DNA of 33,350 nt from Candidatus Villigracilaceae bacterium (GCA_026645935.1 JAPKMP010000032.1:1-33350); one strand, 5' to 3'. Numbered from the stretch's first letter, positions 16,151 to 25,242 are shown. The notes: generated by a model from the letters alone, not told the origin. Numbers and translations: made by a program.

Positions 16151-17980
16151 ATGCGAACTCTCATCATCGGGTTGGATGCATTCGACCCGGCTTTTTTTGA
16201 AAGCCTCCATTCGCAAGGCAAAACGCCAAACTTAAGCAAACTGCTCGAGGCTGGCGGCTATTCGCGCTTCCGCGTATCGGACCCGCCGCAAAGCGAAGTT
16301 TCATGGACGAGCATCGCCACCGGCATGAATCCCGGCGGTCACGGCATGTTCGACTTCGTGCATCGCAACCCCGCCAATTACAGTTTGCAGGTTTCATTGC
16401 TGCCGACCCAAAAAAGTTTGCTGGGTCTGCAATTCATCCCCCCTCACAGCGCGCGGACGATCTTCGATGAGATGGTCGAGGACGGTTATCCCGCCACTTC
16501 GATGTGGTGGCCCGCAACCTTTCCCGCCAGGCAAGCTTCGCCGGTTCAAACCATACCCGGTTTGGGCACGCCGGACATATTGGGGCGTCTTGGTGTGGGA
16601 ACTTTTTTTTCAGTCGAAGAACTTCCAACCGGCCCGGAAAGAAAAACCGCTGTCCGTAAATTGGCTGTAAAAGGGTCGAAATATATCGGCACGCTTGAAG
16701 GTCCGGCAAAAAAGAACGGCACAGTAAATATCGATTTTGAGTTTGAAATCAATGACGGCGCCGTAACTCTGCATGTCGCAAAGAAAAAAGTAATTTTGAA
16801 ACCCGGCGAATGGAGCGGTTTCCTTGAATTACCCTTCGCCTTGGGTCTCGGCATGACGGTCAAAGCCATCAGCCGCGTCATTCTTATCGATCTCGATCCC
16901 CTTTCCATTTATTTCCTCCCGCTTCAACTTCACCCCCTCGCCTCGCCCTGGCCCTATGCCACGCCGAAAAACTTCATCCAAGATCAATGGCTCAAGAACG
17001 GTCCGTTCCTCACGCTTGGCTGGCCCCAGGATACGACGGCGCTTAATGAAAATATCATCGACGACGAACAATTCCTCAAACTTTGCGAAATGATCGACGA
17101 GGAACGCGAGCGCGTGCTAAATCATTCGCTTGATTCGTTCAATGAGGGTTTGCTCGCCTGCGTATTCGATAGTCTAGACCGCGTCCAGCACATGTTCTTC
17201 AAGCGCCGCGAGGATGTCATCGAAGCCTGGTATAAACGCCTCGACCTGATGGTTGGACGAATAATGGAAAGAGCCTCTCGAAACAATAAAACGCGCATCA
17301 TCATCGTCTCCGATCACGGATTCGGTCGCTTCGATTACAAAGTCCACTTGAATCGATGGCTCGCAGAGCGCGGTTATCTGAAGACGGAAAACCCCGCCCT
17401 TCGACAAGCTCAGGACAGCGCCTCCTCCGACCTTCGGTCTGTGGACTGGTCTCAGACTCAAGCCTACGCTCTGGGTTTGAACAGCCTTTATATCAACCTC
17501 GCCGGGCGCGAAGGCAGGGGCATCGTCAATGAAAACGAAGCGGCGCAACTTCTCGCCAAACTGAGGGATGAACTCCTTGGTTGGAACGGCCCGAATGGGG
17601 AGTCTGTGATTCAATCAGCCCTGATTCGCAGGGAAGCCTTCGATGGTCCGCTTGCGGAACACGGTCCCGACATTTTCATCGGCTACCACCCGCCCTATCG
17701 CGGCTCGGCAGAGACAGGCCTGGGTCAATGGCGAGGCGAAGCGATCCAAAAAAATGAAGAACACTGGGAAGCCGATCATTGTTTTGATTCGAGAGCCGTC
17801 CCCGGTGTGATATTCTCCAACGAAGGGCTTGGGAATTTTTCATCGCCTTCATACAGAGACATCCCTGCGCTCACGATCGGAAAAGATCTAAAGACTCAGT
17901 CGTCCGCGCCGCCGCCCAAATACAGCGATGAAGACCAGGACGAGATCGAAAAGAGGTTAAAGGACCTTGGCTATCTCTAA
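16151..17980 (+). CDS. Type I phosphodiesterase / alkaline-phosphatase-superfamily protein
   Basis: A 609-residue member of the nucleotide pyrophosphatase/phosphodiesterase group, metal dependent. It has the metal-binding LIIGLDAFDPAFF start, the nucleophile region SWTSIATGMNPGGHGMFDF (about 56-74) and the second metal motif VSDHGFGRFDYKVH (about 388-401). There is no signal peptide, so it is cytoplasmic unless exported by another route. Homologues are annotated as alkaline phosphatase family proteins and act on phosphodiesters or lipid-linked phosphates, but the substrate is unknown. Residues about 416-432 (ALRQAQDSASSD...) are encoded by a dispersed repeat and break the otherwise smooth step from RWLAERGYLK to the DWSQTQAYALG segment. 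Confidence 0.9.
   Translation: MRTLIIGLDAFDPAFFESLHSQGKTPNLSKLLEAGGYSRFRVSDPPQSEVSWTSIATGMNPGGHGMFDFVHRNPANYSLQVSLLPTQKSLLGLQFIPPHSARTIFDEMVEDGYPATSMWWPATFPARQASPVQTIPGLGTPDILGRLGVGTFFSVEELPTGPERKTAVRKLAVKGSKYIGTLEGPAKKNGTVNIDFEFEINDGAVTLHVAKKKVILKPGEWSGFLELPFALGLGMTVKAISRVILIDLDPLSIYFLPLQLHPLASPWPYATPKNFIQDQWLKNGPFLTLGWPQDTTALNENIIDDEQFLKLCEMIDEERERVLNHSLDSFNEGLLACVFDSLDRVQHMFFKRREDVIEAWYKRLDLMVGRIMERASRNNKTRIIIVSDHGFGRFDYKVHLNRWLAERGYLKTENPALRQAQDSASSDLRSVDWSQTQAYALGLNSLYINLAGREGRGIVNENEAAQLLAKLRDELLGWNGPNGESVIQSALIRREAFDGPLAEHGPDIFIGYHPPYRGSAETGLGQWRGEAIQKNEEHWEADHCFDSRAVPGVIFSNEGLGNFSSPSYRDIPALTIGKDLKTQSSAPPPKYSDEDQDEIEKRLKDLGYL
17396..17415 (+). repeat. Short dispersed repeat inside the phosphodiesterase gene
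   Basis: CCCTTCGACAAGCTCAGGA, the plus-oriented relative of the copy in ileS, is translated ALRQAQD. I recall this peptide as a signature of the repeat in many genomes. Confidence 0.7.
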
Positions 17981-18539
17981 ATATTATTCCCGGCAGGGAT
18001 TGTGGACCCTGTTCCTGATGTGCGCCCTGCCGCTTCATATCTGGACGTTCATCCTCGCCTTTCGCGATTTCGACTGGGTCGCTGCGCGCACCAACTCGTG
18101 GGATGCCGTCGGCGTGATCGCTTATGGCTTGCTCTTTGCATTCATCGAAAGCGCGATCATCTTCTTCGTGGTGGCGCTGCTTGGGTTTTTCGTGTCGAAT
18201 AAATGGGAGGAAAAGAGGCGCGTCGGGTTGATGAGCGCGTTGATCATCCTCCTCTCGCTCTGGTCGATCTTCAACCAATACTATTTCCTGAAGGAACTGA
18301 ATTCTCCCGCCTGGCTGGTCGGCCTTGCAGTCGCAACAGGACGGCCTCTTGTGACCTTGTACGCGCTTGCGCTGGCGGCATCGGCAATTTCGATTCTTTT
18401 TCCGGTTTGGTTCATTTTGAAATCAGACAAAGTGTTGGGATTCGTCCATGAAGCCATCGACCGGCTCTCCATCCTCATGTTACTTTATCTGTTCTTCGAC
18501 GCGGCAGCGCTCGTCGTTGTGCTGATTCGCAATCTGTGA
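17967..18539 (+). CDS. Multi-pass membrane protein, five TM segments
   Basis: A 190-residue protein with about five hydrophobic helices (starting near residues 12, 45, 72, 105 and 130-165). I recognise no family. The TTG start at 17967 follows AAAGGA and overlaps the phosphodiesterase stop by 14 bases, a strong sign of cotranslation. The sulfatase-like gene follows seven bases after its stop. The context suggests a membrane partner of the two phosphatase-superfamily enzymes. Confidence 0.8.
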   Translation: MAISKYYSRQGLWTLFLMCALPLHIWTFILAFRDFDWVAARTNSWDAVGVIAYGLLFAFIESAIIFFVVALLGFFVSNKWEEKRRVGLMSALIILLSLWSIFNQYYFLKELNSPAWLVGLAVATGRPLVTLYALALAASAISILFPVWFILKSDKVLGFVHEAIDRLSILMLLYLFFDAAALVVVLIRNL

Positions 18540-18546
18540 GGATTTG

Positions 18547-20070
18547 ATGAACCGCGGTATAAACAGGCGCGATTTTCTGAAACTCGCAGGGCTTACTTCG
18601 CTGGGGCTGGTCATCCCGCCCTCTCTTCAACATGCGGGGGACCTCCATCAAAGCGAAAAAAAGAATGTGCTCATTATCGTTTTCGATGCGCTGAGCGCAT
18701 ATAACGTTTCATTGTACGGGTACGAACGCGAGACCATGCCAAATCTTTCGCGGCTGGCAAAACGCGCCACGGTCTTTCACAATCATTACGCCAGCGGGAA
18801 TTACACCACACCCGGCACGGCGTCCCTCCTGACGGGGACCCTTCCATGGACCCATCGCGCCATCCGCTTCAATGACGGCGTCAAGGACGATTTCGCTGGG
18901 AAGAGCATCTTCCGCGCCTTCAACGATTATTATTGCATCGGCTATTCCCACAACACTCTCGTCAACACGCTCTTCGGTCAGTTCTTGAGCGACATGGACG
19001 AGCGCATCCCGCAGGATAAGTTCTTTATCTTCAACGACGATTTCATCCAATCTGCCTTCAGGGACGATCAAGACGCCGCCACTGTCGCCTGGGCGCGGAC
19101 CGTCAAACGCACCGAGGGATATTCCTATTCATTGTTCCTCTCGTCGTTTTACGAACAATACCGCGACAGCAAAGTGAAGGGTGTCGCCGATATGTATCCG
19201 TACGGATTGCCCAACGTCAACAAGGACAATTACTTCATGCTCGATCAGAGCATCGACGCTCTTGGGGCTCGATTGTCTGAAATTCCCCAACCCTTCATGG
19301 GGTACTTCCACTTTCTGCCGCCGCATTATCCCTACAAACCGCACAGGGATTTTGCCGGGGCTTTCTCTCATGATTCCTTCAAGCCGCTGAGCAAGCCGGA
19401 TGACCTTTTCACCGAGGGCAGGTCGGAAGAATTCCTCGATAAGTGGCGCATCCCCTACGACGAATTCGTCCTCGATCTTGATAACCAGTTTGCGCGCTTG
19501 TTCGATAAACTCGAATCAGCTGGAATTCTTGATGAAACATGGCTGGTCTTCACCTCCGACCACGGAGAACTTTTCGAGCGCGGCATTTGGACTCACTCAA
19601 CCGCTGCACTATACCAACCCGTGGTGCGCGTTCCACTCTTGATCTTCGAACCGGGAGTCCAGACCGGGCGCGATGTTTACGCTCACACCTCCGCCATTGA
19701 CCTGATGCCCACGCTTCTTCACGTCACCGGGCACGAGATTCCCGCATGGGCAGAGGGATCGATCCTGCCGCCATACGCTTCCGCCCCTGGTTCAGGGACA
19801 AGCGGTGTGATGGCTGTGCAGGCAAGATATAACGACCCGGCCTTGCCTCTTACCGAAGCCAGTGTGATGCTCGTGCAGGATAATTACAAACTCGTCTACT
19901 ACACCGGCTACAAAGAACTCAGCGGGGATAAAGAACGTTTCCTCCTCTTCGATGTCCAGGCGGACCCGGAAGAACTCAACGAATTGTCGCAGGCGAAAAG
20001 GGAAACCGCGTTGGAATTGGTCAATATCGTCAAAACCCGGCTTGACGAGTCGAACGAGCCGTATTTGTAA
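18547..20070 (+). CDS. Tat-exported sulfatase/LTA-synthase-like enzyme
   Basis: A 507-residue protein with a twin-arginine leader (NRRDFLKLAGLTSLGLVIPP), which predicts export in folded form. The alkaline-phosphatase-superfamily core is visible: IIVFDALSAYN (metal site), YTTPGTASLLTG (nucleophile loop) and TSDHGELFERG (metal site). The nucleophile position is Thr, as in lipoteichoic acid synthases, not the Cys/Ser modified to formylglycine in true sulfatases. A phosphotransferase or phosphoglycerol-type activity is therefore more likely than sulfate ester cleavage. The ATG 18547 is preferred over a TTG one codon earlier, since GAGGA lies upstream. It closes the cluster that begins at 15905. 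Confidence 0.88.
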   Translation: MNRGINRRDFLKLAGLTSLGLVIPPSLQHAGDLHQSEKKNVLIIVFDALSAYNVSLYGYERETMPNLSRLAKRATVFHNHYASGNYTTPGTASLLTGTLPWTHRAIRFNDGVKDDFAGKSIFRAFNDYYCIGYSHNTLVNTLFGQFLSDMDERIPQDKFFIFNDDFIQSAFRDDQDAATVAWARTVKRTEGYSYSLFLSSFYEQYRDSKVKGVADMYPYGLPNVNKDNYFMLDQSIDALGARLSEIPQPFMGYFHFLPPHYPYKPHRDFAGAFSHDSFKPLSKPDDLFTEGRSEEFLDKWRIPYDEFVLDLDNQFARLFDKLESAGILDETWLVFTSDHGELFERGIWTHSTAALYQPVVRVPLLIFEPGVQTGRDVYAHTSAIDLMPTLLHVTGHEIPAWAEGSILPPYASAPGSGTSGVMAVQARYNDPALPLTEASVMLVQDNYKLVYYTGYKELSGDKERFLLFDVQADPEELNELSQAKRETALELVNIVKTRLDESNEPYL

Positions 20071-20160
20071 TCCCCGCTTGCTCCCGGCGACGCCTTGCCA
20101 AAAAGCCCCGCGCCTGGGACGGCGCAGCGAGCTATCTATAATTCGGATTGACTTTTCAAC

Positions 20161-20742
20161 TTATTTCCGCTGACGATAAAACTGCTCCTGCGGGACTTCC
20201 ATCATTGCGGCGGTGTTCAACGTGATTCCCAAGAATTCCACGACCTTCGTCATATATTCAGCGGGTTCTTTCAAAAGATCGTTATAACGAACGAACAACA
20301 CACGGATATTCGACTGTGAAGCCAGCCAAATTTTGACCTTTTCCAGGTGTTTCCCATAAAGCTCCGCAAACTTCCCGTCCTCGGCAGGATTCCCTGTCTT
20401 TCCGCGGCGTTCCAGCATCTTGCGCTGGGAGGCGAGGATCTCCATCATCTCACGCTCCATGAAGATGACCTTATAGGAATTTTCCGAAGGCAGGTGTTCC
20501 AGTAATGCTGAGATGACCTTGACGACTTTCCCCTGCGATTCCCTCACCCAGGCGATATCCCCTTCCTTCAATTGCTTCACCCGCTCGAATTCATAATAGC
20601 CCTGCAAATTATCGTCGTCCGCCGTGCGGATGTTATCCGTGAGGATCTCCAACCCGCCCGCTTCGAGCATCTTCATCATCATCGATGTCCCCGAACGCGG
20701 CAAGCCGGAGACGATATAGATCGGTTTGTTGTTTTCCGTCAT
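20161..20742 (-). CDS. Sulfotransferase family protein
   Basis: A 193-residue P-loop protein with the PAPS-binding motif GLPRSGTSMM at residues 13-22. A 3'-phosphate site is likely in the RYNDLLKEP region. It transfers sulfate from PAPS to an unknown acceptor, perhaps a glycan or lipid. The sequence is short compared with the ~250-300 residues of many sulfotransferases but fits a compact bacterial group. It is convergent with the sulfatase-like gene and divergent from the DUF255 gene. No sulfate activation genes are in the window. Confidence 0.85.
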   Translation of the reverse strand: MTENNKPIYIVSGLPRSGTSMMMKMLEAGGLEILTDNIRTADDDNLQGYYEFERVKQLKEGDIAWVRESQGKVVKVISALLEHLPSENSYKVIFMEREMMEILASQRKMLERRGKTGNPAEDGKFAELYGKHLEKVKIWLASQSNIRVLFVRYNDLLKEPAEYMTKVVEFLGITLNTAAMMEVPQEQFYRQRK

Positions 20743-20798
20743 TTCAGTAGACCATTCCTTGTTTCATTGTGCGGGCATGATACCCGTAAATCCAGGAA

Positions 20799-20825
20799 TT
20801 GAAAATACGTGCTATCCGATATAAT
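20799..20825 (+). promoter_or_regulatory. Promoter candidate for the DUF255 gene
   Basis: A perfect TATAAT (20820-20825) is preceded by TTGAAA (20799-20804) at a short 15-base spacing, 28 bases before the ATG at 20853. The -10 is convincing but the spacing is poor. Confidence 0.35.
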
Positions 20826-20852
20826 CCATAGACCACTCCTTTCAAAGGCAAT

Positions 20853-22961
20853 ATGCCCAACCTTCTCGCAACTGCAACCTCCCCCTACCTCCTCCAGCAT
20901 GCCGACAACCCGGTGAATTGGCTTCCCTGGGGGGATGAAGCATTGAATAAAGCCAAAATCGAAAACAAGCCGATCTTTCTATCCATAGGGTACGCCGCAT
21001 GTCACTGGTGTCACGTCATGGCACATGAGTCATTCGAAAACGCCGAAACCGCGGCGTTCATGAACGAGCACTTCATCAACATTAAAGTGGACCGCGAGGA
21101 ACGTCCCGACCTCGATAACATCTACATGCAGGCAACGATCGCGATGACCGGCTCGGGCGGCTGGCCCATGTCCGTCTTTCTCACGCCGGAACTCAAACCA
21201 TTCTATGCGGGGACGTACTTCCCACCCACTCGAAGATACAACATGCCTTCCTTTCGGGAGGTGCTGGAAGGGCTTGCGAACGCATGGACAAATCAACGCG
21301 AAGAAGTGGAAGACACGGGAGTCAAGGTCTATCAGCATCTACATTCTCAAGTAAAACTCGAAGGGGATGAAAGATTGACGTCAGACCATCTCGACGCCAT
21401 CGCGAAGGCGATGCAGGCCGCCTATTATTGGGGCACGGGCGGATGGGGCGACGCTCCGAAATTCCCGCAGCCGATGGCGCTCGAATTTTTACTTCATCAT
21501 GCGGTCGCGCGCAAACAGGATGAATATCTCAAACTCATCGAACATTGTCTTAAAACCATGGCGCGCGGCGGCATGTACGACGTGGTCGGCGGCGGTTTCT
21601 CGCGCTACAGCACCGACGATCACTGGCGCGTGCCGCACTTTGAAAAAATGCTTTACGACAACGCCCTGCTTTCGAGAGCCTATCTCCACGCCTGGCAGGT
21701 CACGCGCGATCCGTTATACAAACGCATTGTCGAAGAGACGCTCGATTTCGTCGCCAAAGAAATGACCCACGAACTCGGAGGATTCTATTCCTCGCTCGAT
21801 GCGGATTCGGAAGGCGAAGAGGGCAAATTCTACGTTTGGACTTTGGATGAAATCCGTAACGTGTTGAATGAAGACACCGAATTTTTCGAAGCGGCGTACG
21901 GAGTCACCGCCCTTGGGAATTGGGAAGGCAGGACAGTGCTTCAACGCGCGTTGGATGACTCCTCCCTCGCCGCCCGCTTCAAGCTTGACCTTGCATCTGT
22001 TCAGGCAAAATTAGCCGAGTCTCACTCGAGGCTTTATGCCGCGCGCGCAAAACGAATCCGCCCGGGGACAGACGATAAAGTCCTCACCGCCTGGAACGGT
22101 CTGATGCTGGCGGCGTTCGCTGAAGCGGCAAGGGTGTTGAAAAACGATGTCATTGCGAGCGTAGCAAAGCAATCTCCATCTCATGATGAGATTGCCTCGA
22201 CCTCTCCGCGGTCTCGCAATGACAGCTACCTCGATTTGGCTACCCGCAACGCGGATTTTCTCCTCACCCACCTTCGACGGGACGGCAAACTCCACCGTTC
22301 CTGGCGGGACGACAAAACCACAAATGAAGTTTTCCTTGAGGATCATGCTTCATTGATCCTCGGATTGCTGGAGTTGTATCAAACCGATTTCAACGAGAGA
22401 TGGTTCGCGGCCGCGAAGGAACTTGCGGATGAGATGATCCAAAAATTCAGCGACCCCGCTGGCGGATTCTTCGACACACCCGTGGATGGCGAAAATCTCT
22501 TATTCCGCCCGAAGGATGTTCAGGATAATGCCACTCCAAGCGGGAATGCGCTGGCGTGCGAAGCGCTGATTAAATTGGCGGCGTTCACCAATGAAGGGCG
22601 CTATCGCGATCTTGCTGAGAAGGCGTTGGAGCTTGTGACCAAGGTTGCCCTGCGCTATCCGCTCGGGTTTGGGAGATGGCTCACAGCGGCGGAACTCGTT
22701 TCGGGGACTTTGAATCAGGTTGCGGCGGTGGGCGAAGCGGAAGACCCGCACTTCCAGCGTTTGATCCAAGCGGTTCGAGCCGAATATCGCCCGGCCATGG
22801 TTACGGCTGCTTCGCCATTCCCAATCAAAGAGAATGCGCCTGCGCTTCTGAAAGATCGCGTCATGGTCGACGGCAAAGCGACCGTTCATGTATGCGAAGG
22901 TTTTTTCTGCAAACTGCCGACAACGGAAGTGGAAATGTTGATCGAGCAATTGAAATCATAA
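20853..22961 (+). CDS. Thioredoxin-fold DUF255 protein (YyaL / SPATA20-like)
   Basis: A 702-residue protein with an N-terminal thioredoxin-like domain carrying CHWCHVM (Cys50, Cys53), followed by an (alpha/alpha)6-type domain with segments such as [24 protein letters not shown] and [12 protein letters not shown]. These are the hallmarks of the YyaL/spermatogenesis-associated protein 20 family, whose function is not settled (a redox-linked glycan or epimerase-like role has been suggested). Residues 433-457, read as [20 protein letters not shown] and RSRND, come from a 75-bp palindromic repeat inserted in frame between RVLK and SYLDLATRN. MgtC follows 11 bases later. Confidence 0.93.
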   Translation: MPNLLATATSPYLLQHADNPVNWLPWGDEALNKAKIENKPIFLSIGYAACHWCHVMAHESFENAETAAFMNEHFINIKVDREERPDLDNIYMQATIAMTGSGGWPMSVFLTPELKPFYAGTYFPPTRRYNMPSFREVLEGLANAWTNQREEVEDTGVKVYQHLHSQVKLEGDERLTSDHLDAIAKAMQAAYYWGTGGWGDAPKFPQPMALEFLLHHAVARKQDEYLKLIEHCLKTMARGGMYDVVGGGFSRYSTDDHWRVPHFEKMLYDNALLSRAYLHAWQVTRDPLYKRIVEETLDFVAKEMTHELGGFYSSLDADSEGEEGKFYVWTLDEIRNVLNEDTEFFEAAYGVTALGNWEGRTVLQRALDDSSLAARFKLDLASVQAKLAESHSRLYAARAKRIRPGTDDKVLTAWNGLMLAAFAEAARVLKNDVIASVAKQSPSHDEIASTSPRSRNDSYLDLATRNADFLLTHLRRDGKLHRSWRDDKTTNEVFLEDHASLILGLLELYQTDFNERWFAAAKELADEMIQKFSDPAGGFFDTPVDGENLLFRPKDVQDNATPSGNALACEALIKLAAFTNEGRYRDLAEKALELVTKVALRYPLGFGRWLTAAELVSGTLNQVAAVGEAEDPHFQRLIQAVRAEYRPAMVTAASPFPIKENAPALLKDRVMVDGKATVHVCEGFFCKLPTTEVEMLIEQLKS
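22149..22223 (+). repeat. 75-bp palindromic element inserted in frame
   Basis: The outer ends GTCATTGCGAG (22149-22159) and CTCGCAATGAC (22213-22223) are perfect inverted repeats of 11 bp. An inner pair GCAATCTC (22169-22176) and GAGATTGC (22188-22195) is also perfect. The unit is exactly 25 codons long and in frame. Its translation VIASxAKQS is a peptide I remember seeing across many unrelated bacterial proteins. Confidence 0.88.
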
Positions 22962-22972
22962 GAGGTGAAATA

Positions 22973-23614
22973 ATGGATCCAGTATTGATGGAGCAGTTGA
23001 TCAAGGTGGGCATGGCGATCGCGGTGGGCGGCGTGGTCGGGGCGGAACGCGAATATCAGGACAAGGCGGCGGGGTTTCGGACGATCATTTTGATTACATT
23101 GGGTTCCACGCTCTTTACCATCTTTTCATTGACGATGGATCCCGGTTTCACGCAGACACGCGTCGCGGCAAACATCGTCACCGGCATCGGTTTTTTGGGC
23201 GCGGGCGCCATCGTCCGCGAAGGCGGGCGCATCGCCGGGCTGACCACCGCGGCGACGATCTGGCTTTCAGCCGCGCTCGGCATGGGAATCGGCGCGGGCG
23301 ACCTGGTCTTCGTCAGCGCGGCGACGGTGATCACGCTTTTGGTTTTGCTGGTTTTTCCAAAACTGGAGAACCGCATCGACCGCATCCGCGAGGCGCGCAC
23401 CTATGAGATCGTTGTGGGCGCAAGCGACCACAAGAAGGTGGAAGGCATAGCCGCCCTGTTCGATTCTTTATCCCTGCGTGTGTTCGAGCACCACCAGGCG
23501 AAGAATGAGAAATCCATCATGAGTACGTGGAAGGTGATCGGCTCGCCGGATAATCACGAAAAGTTCGTGCAGAGGATGATGCGCGACAAGAGCGTGAAGG
23601 AATTGAATTATTAG
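22973..23614 (+). CDS. MgtC/SapB family membrane protein
   Basis: A 213-residue protein with the MgtC N-terminal membrane domain of about four or five helices: GGVVGAEREYQDKAAGFRT, then IVTGIGFLGAGAI and LTTAATIWLSAALG. A soluble ACT-like C-terminal domain covers about 145-213. MgtC proteins affect growth in low magnesium and bind the F-ATPase in some bacteria. The ATG 22973 has AGAGG eight bases upstream. The open frame from 22676 overlaps the DUF255 gene and is rejected. It is probably cotranscribed with the DUF255 gene, since only 11 bases separate them. Confidence 0.93.
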   Translation: MDPVLMEQLIKVGMAIAVGGVVGAEREYQDKAAGFRTIILITLGSTLFTIFSLTMDPGFTQTRVAANIVTGIGFLGAGAIVREGGRIAGLTTAATIWLSAALGMGIGAGDLVFVSAATVITLLVLLVFPKLENRIDRIREARTYEIVVGASDHKKVEGIAALFDSLSLRVFEHHQAKNEKSIMSTWKVIGSPDNHEKFVQRMMRDKSVKELNY

Positions 23615-23719
23615 AGCACTTGCAATGGCTTTTTGTAAAAGGGAACACGGATTCGGCAGTCTTGTCCGGCAGTATAGGGGTTCCAGAAACCTGGGTCACA
23701 GGTGGTTGGAGGTCAAACA

Positions 23720-24487
23720 ATGAAAATTGTGGTCGTTGGCGGAAGCGGATTAACCGGCGCAACGCTCGTGAAACGGCTGCGGATGCACGGACATGAAGCC
23801 CTATCTGCATCGCCTTCTTCGGGTGTCAACACGATCACCGGCGCAGGCTTGGACTCCGTGCTCAGGGGTTCCGAGGCTGTGATCGATGTTACAAACTCGC
23901 GGTCGTTCGACGATACAGCCATGCTGGAATTCTTCGAGACCTCGACCCGTAACCTCCTGATTGCCGAAGCGGCGGCGGAGGTTAAACACCACGTTATTCT
24001 CTCGGTTGTTGGCGCCGACCACATGCCCGACAGCGGCTATATGCGCGCGAAGATCGCCCAGGAGAATATGGCGCGCGACTCAGCCATGCCGTTCACGATC
24101 GTGCGGGCGACGCAATACTTTGAGTTCCTCGGCAGCATCGCCAATGCAAGCGCCGACCAGGGGACGGTCCGCTTGGCGCCAGCCCTGATACAGCCCGTCG
24201 CAGTCGATGATGTTGCCGAAATTTTGATCGATGTTGCCATTGGCGCGCCCGCAAATAACACGCTTGAGGCTGCCGGTCCGGAGCGATTCCGTCTCGATGA
24301 ATTGATCCGGCAATACCTGCAGGCTGCGCGGGATGCGCGAAAAGTAGTCACCGATCCCTCTGCCCGGTACTTTGGAGCAAAGTTGGAGGAGCATACGTTG
24401 ACACCGGGCAGCAGCCCCCGAATTGGGTCCACGCGCTTTGAACAATGGCTTGATAGGAACAGTCGTGAAGTGCGCTCAAAATCGTAA
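23720..24487 (+). CDS. NmrA-like NAD(P)-binding reductase (atypical SDR)
   Basis: A 255-residue protein with an N-terminal Rossmann motif VVVGGSGLTGATL (GxxGxxG). The following pattern is that of atypical short-chain dehydrogenases: SVVGAD, YMRAKIAQE and FTIVRATQYFEF. Such proteins bind NAD(P)H and act as reductases or redox-sensing regulators, and a catalytic Tyr-Lys pair is not clearly present. The ATG 23720 has GGAGG upstream, while the GTG at 23702 is less likely. It opens the more accessory half of the window. A perfect hairpin follows 23 bases after the stop. Confidence 0.88.
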   Translation: MKIVVVGGSGLTGATLVKRLRMHGHEALSASPSSGVNTITGAGLDSVLRGSEAVIDVTNSRSFDDTAMLEFFETSTRNLLIAEAAAEVKHHVILSVVGADHMPDSGYMRAKIAQENMARDSAMPFTIVRATQYFEFLGSIANASADQGTVRLAPALIQPVAVDDVAEILIDVAIGAPANNTLEAAGPERFRLDELIRQYLQAARDARKVVTDPSARYFGAKLEEHTLTPGSSPRIGSTRFEQWLDRNSREVRSKS

Positions 24488-24510
24488 TTGCATTTGGATG
24501 CATCTGTTTC

Positions 24511-24533
24511 ACTCTGCGCTCGAATCGCAGAGT
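24511..24533 (+). terminator. Perfect 8-bp hairpin after the NmrA-like gene
   Basis: ACTCTGCG (24511-24518) and CGCAGAGT (24526-24533) form a perfect stem with a seven-base loop. There is no T run, so it may be a transcript-end structure rather than a full terminator. The rest of 24488-24770 shows nothing recognisable. Confidence 0.4.
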
Positions 24534-24770
24534 GGATGTACAATTGACGCGTACGCGGTTCGCTCTGGTTCACAATATCGGCAGGAATCCACACCTTTGG
24601 GACGATCCACTGACCCCTGACCGGGGCACACCAGCCAGAATTCCGCCTGTGACGCGAGAAGCTGGTCCATCACTCAACGTCTGGGCAGGAATTTTTCTCC
24701 AAAATCCGGTTTTTCGACATTCTCGTTGGCTGGCTCTTTCTCAGTCAAGGATCATAAATGGAGGTCTCAT

Positions 24771-25145
24771 ATGTCTGAGCCTGTGACTTATGAATTGTTG
24801 AAGGGGTTTCTGGAAGCCTTCAATCGTCATGATCTGGATGCAATCATGAGCTATTTCGGAGAGGATTGTGTTTTATACATGCCGCGTGGCTCCACACCAC
24901 GCGGCGATCAATATGTAGGGAAAACCGACGTACGAGCCGGATTGGCAAAACGATTTACGGGCATTCCAGACGCCCATTATGGAGAAGACCGACACTGGGT
25001 GTGTGATGATTTTGGAGTCTCCGAATGGACCTTGACAGGCACCTCACTATCCGGGCAAAAAATAGAAGTGCGCGGCGTGGATCTGCTGGAGTTCGCCGAA
25101 GGCAAGATCATCCGCAAGGATTCATTCTGGAAAATCCTGGAGTGA
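24771..25145 (+). CDS. SnoaL-like / NTF2-fold polyketide-cyclase-type protein
   Basis: A 124-residue cone-shaped alpha+beta barrel protein. The typical SnoaL-like pattern is visible: LLKGFLEAFNRHDLDAIMSY, then FGEDCVLYMPRG, GKTDVRAGLAKRF, and the last strand with RGVDLLEFAEGKIIRKDSFW. Such proteins bind small hydrophobic molecules and sometimes act as isomerases or cyclases. No partner points to a substrate. The ATG 24771 has GGAGG at good spacing. The longer frame from 24726 is rejected. Confidence 0.88.
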   Translation: MSEPVTYELLKGFLEAFNRHDLDAIMSYFGEDCVLYMPRGSTPRGDQYVGKTDVRAGLAKRFTGIPDAHYGEDRHWVCDDFGVSEWTLTGTSLSGQKIEVRGVDLLEFAEGKIIRKDSFWKILE

Positions 25146-25242
25146 CAGCAACATCACAACCTTGTTTCCGCAGCAAGAGCTTGCACAGGCTCAACTCCGA
25201 AATACGGCATAATGACAATGAACAGAACCAATGTCCACGCCC

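Noticed and set aside
18544-18546. TTG start for the Tat-exported protein
   Set aside because: The ATG directly after it has the same ribosome-binding site and is the stronger codon.
22676-22972. Upstream extension of the MgtC gene
   Set aside because: It overlaps the conserved C-terminus of the DUF255 gene in another frame. The ATG at 22973 has a good ribosome-binding site and matches family length.
24488-24770. Additional gene in the gap before the SnoaL-like gene
   Set aside because: Only short unrelated frames are present, and apart from one hairpin no coding pattern was seen.
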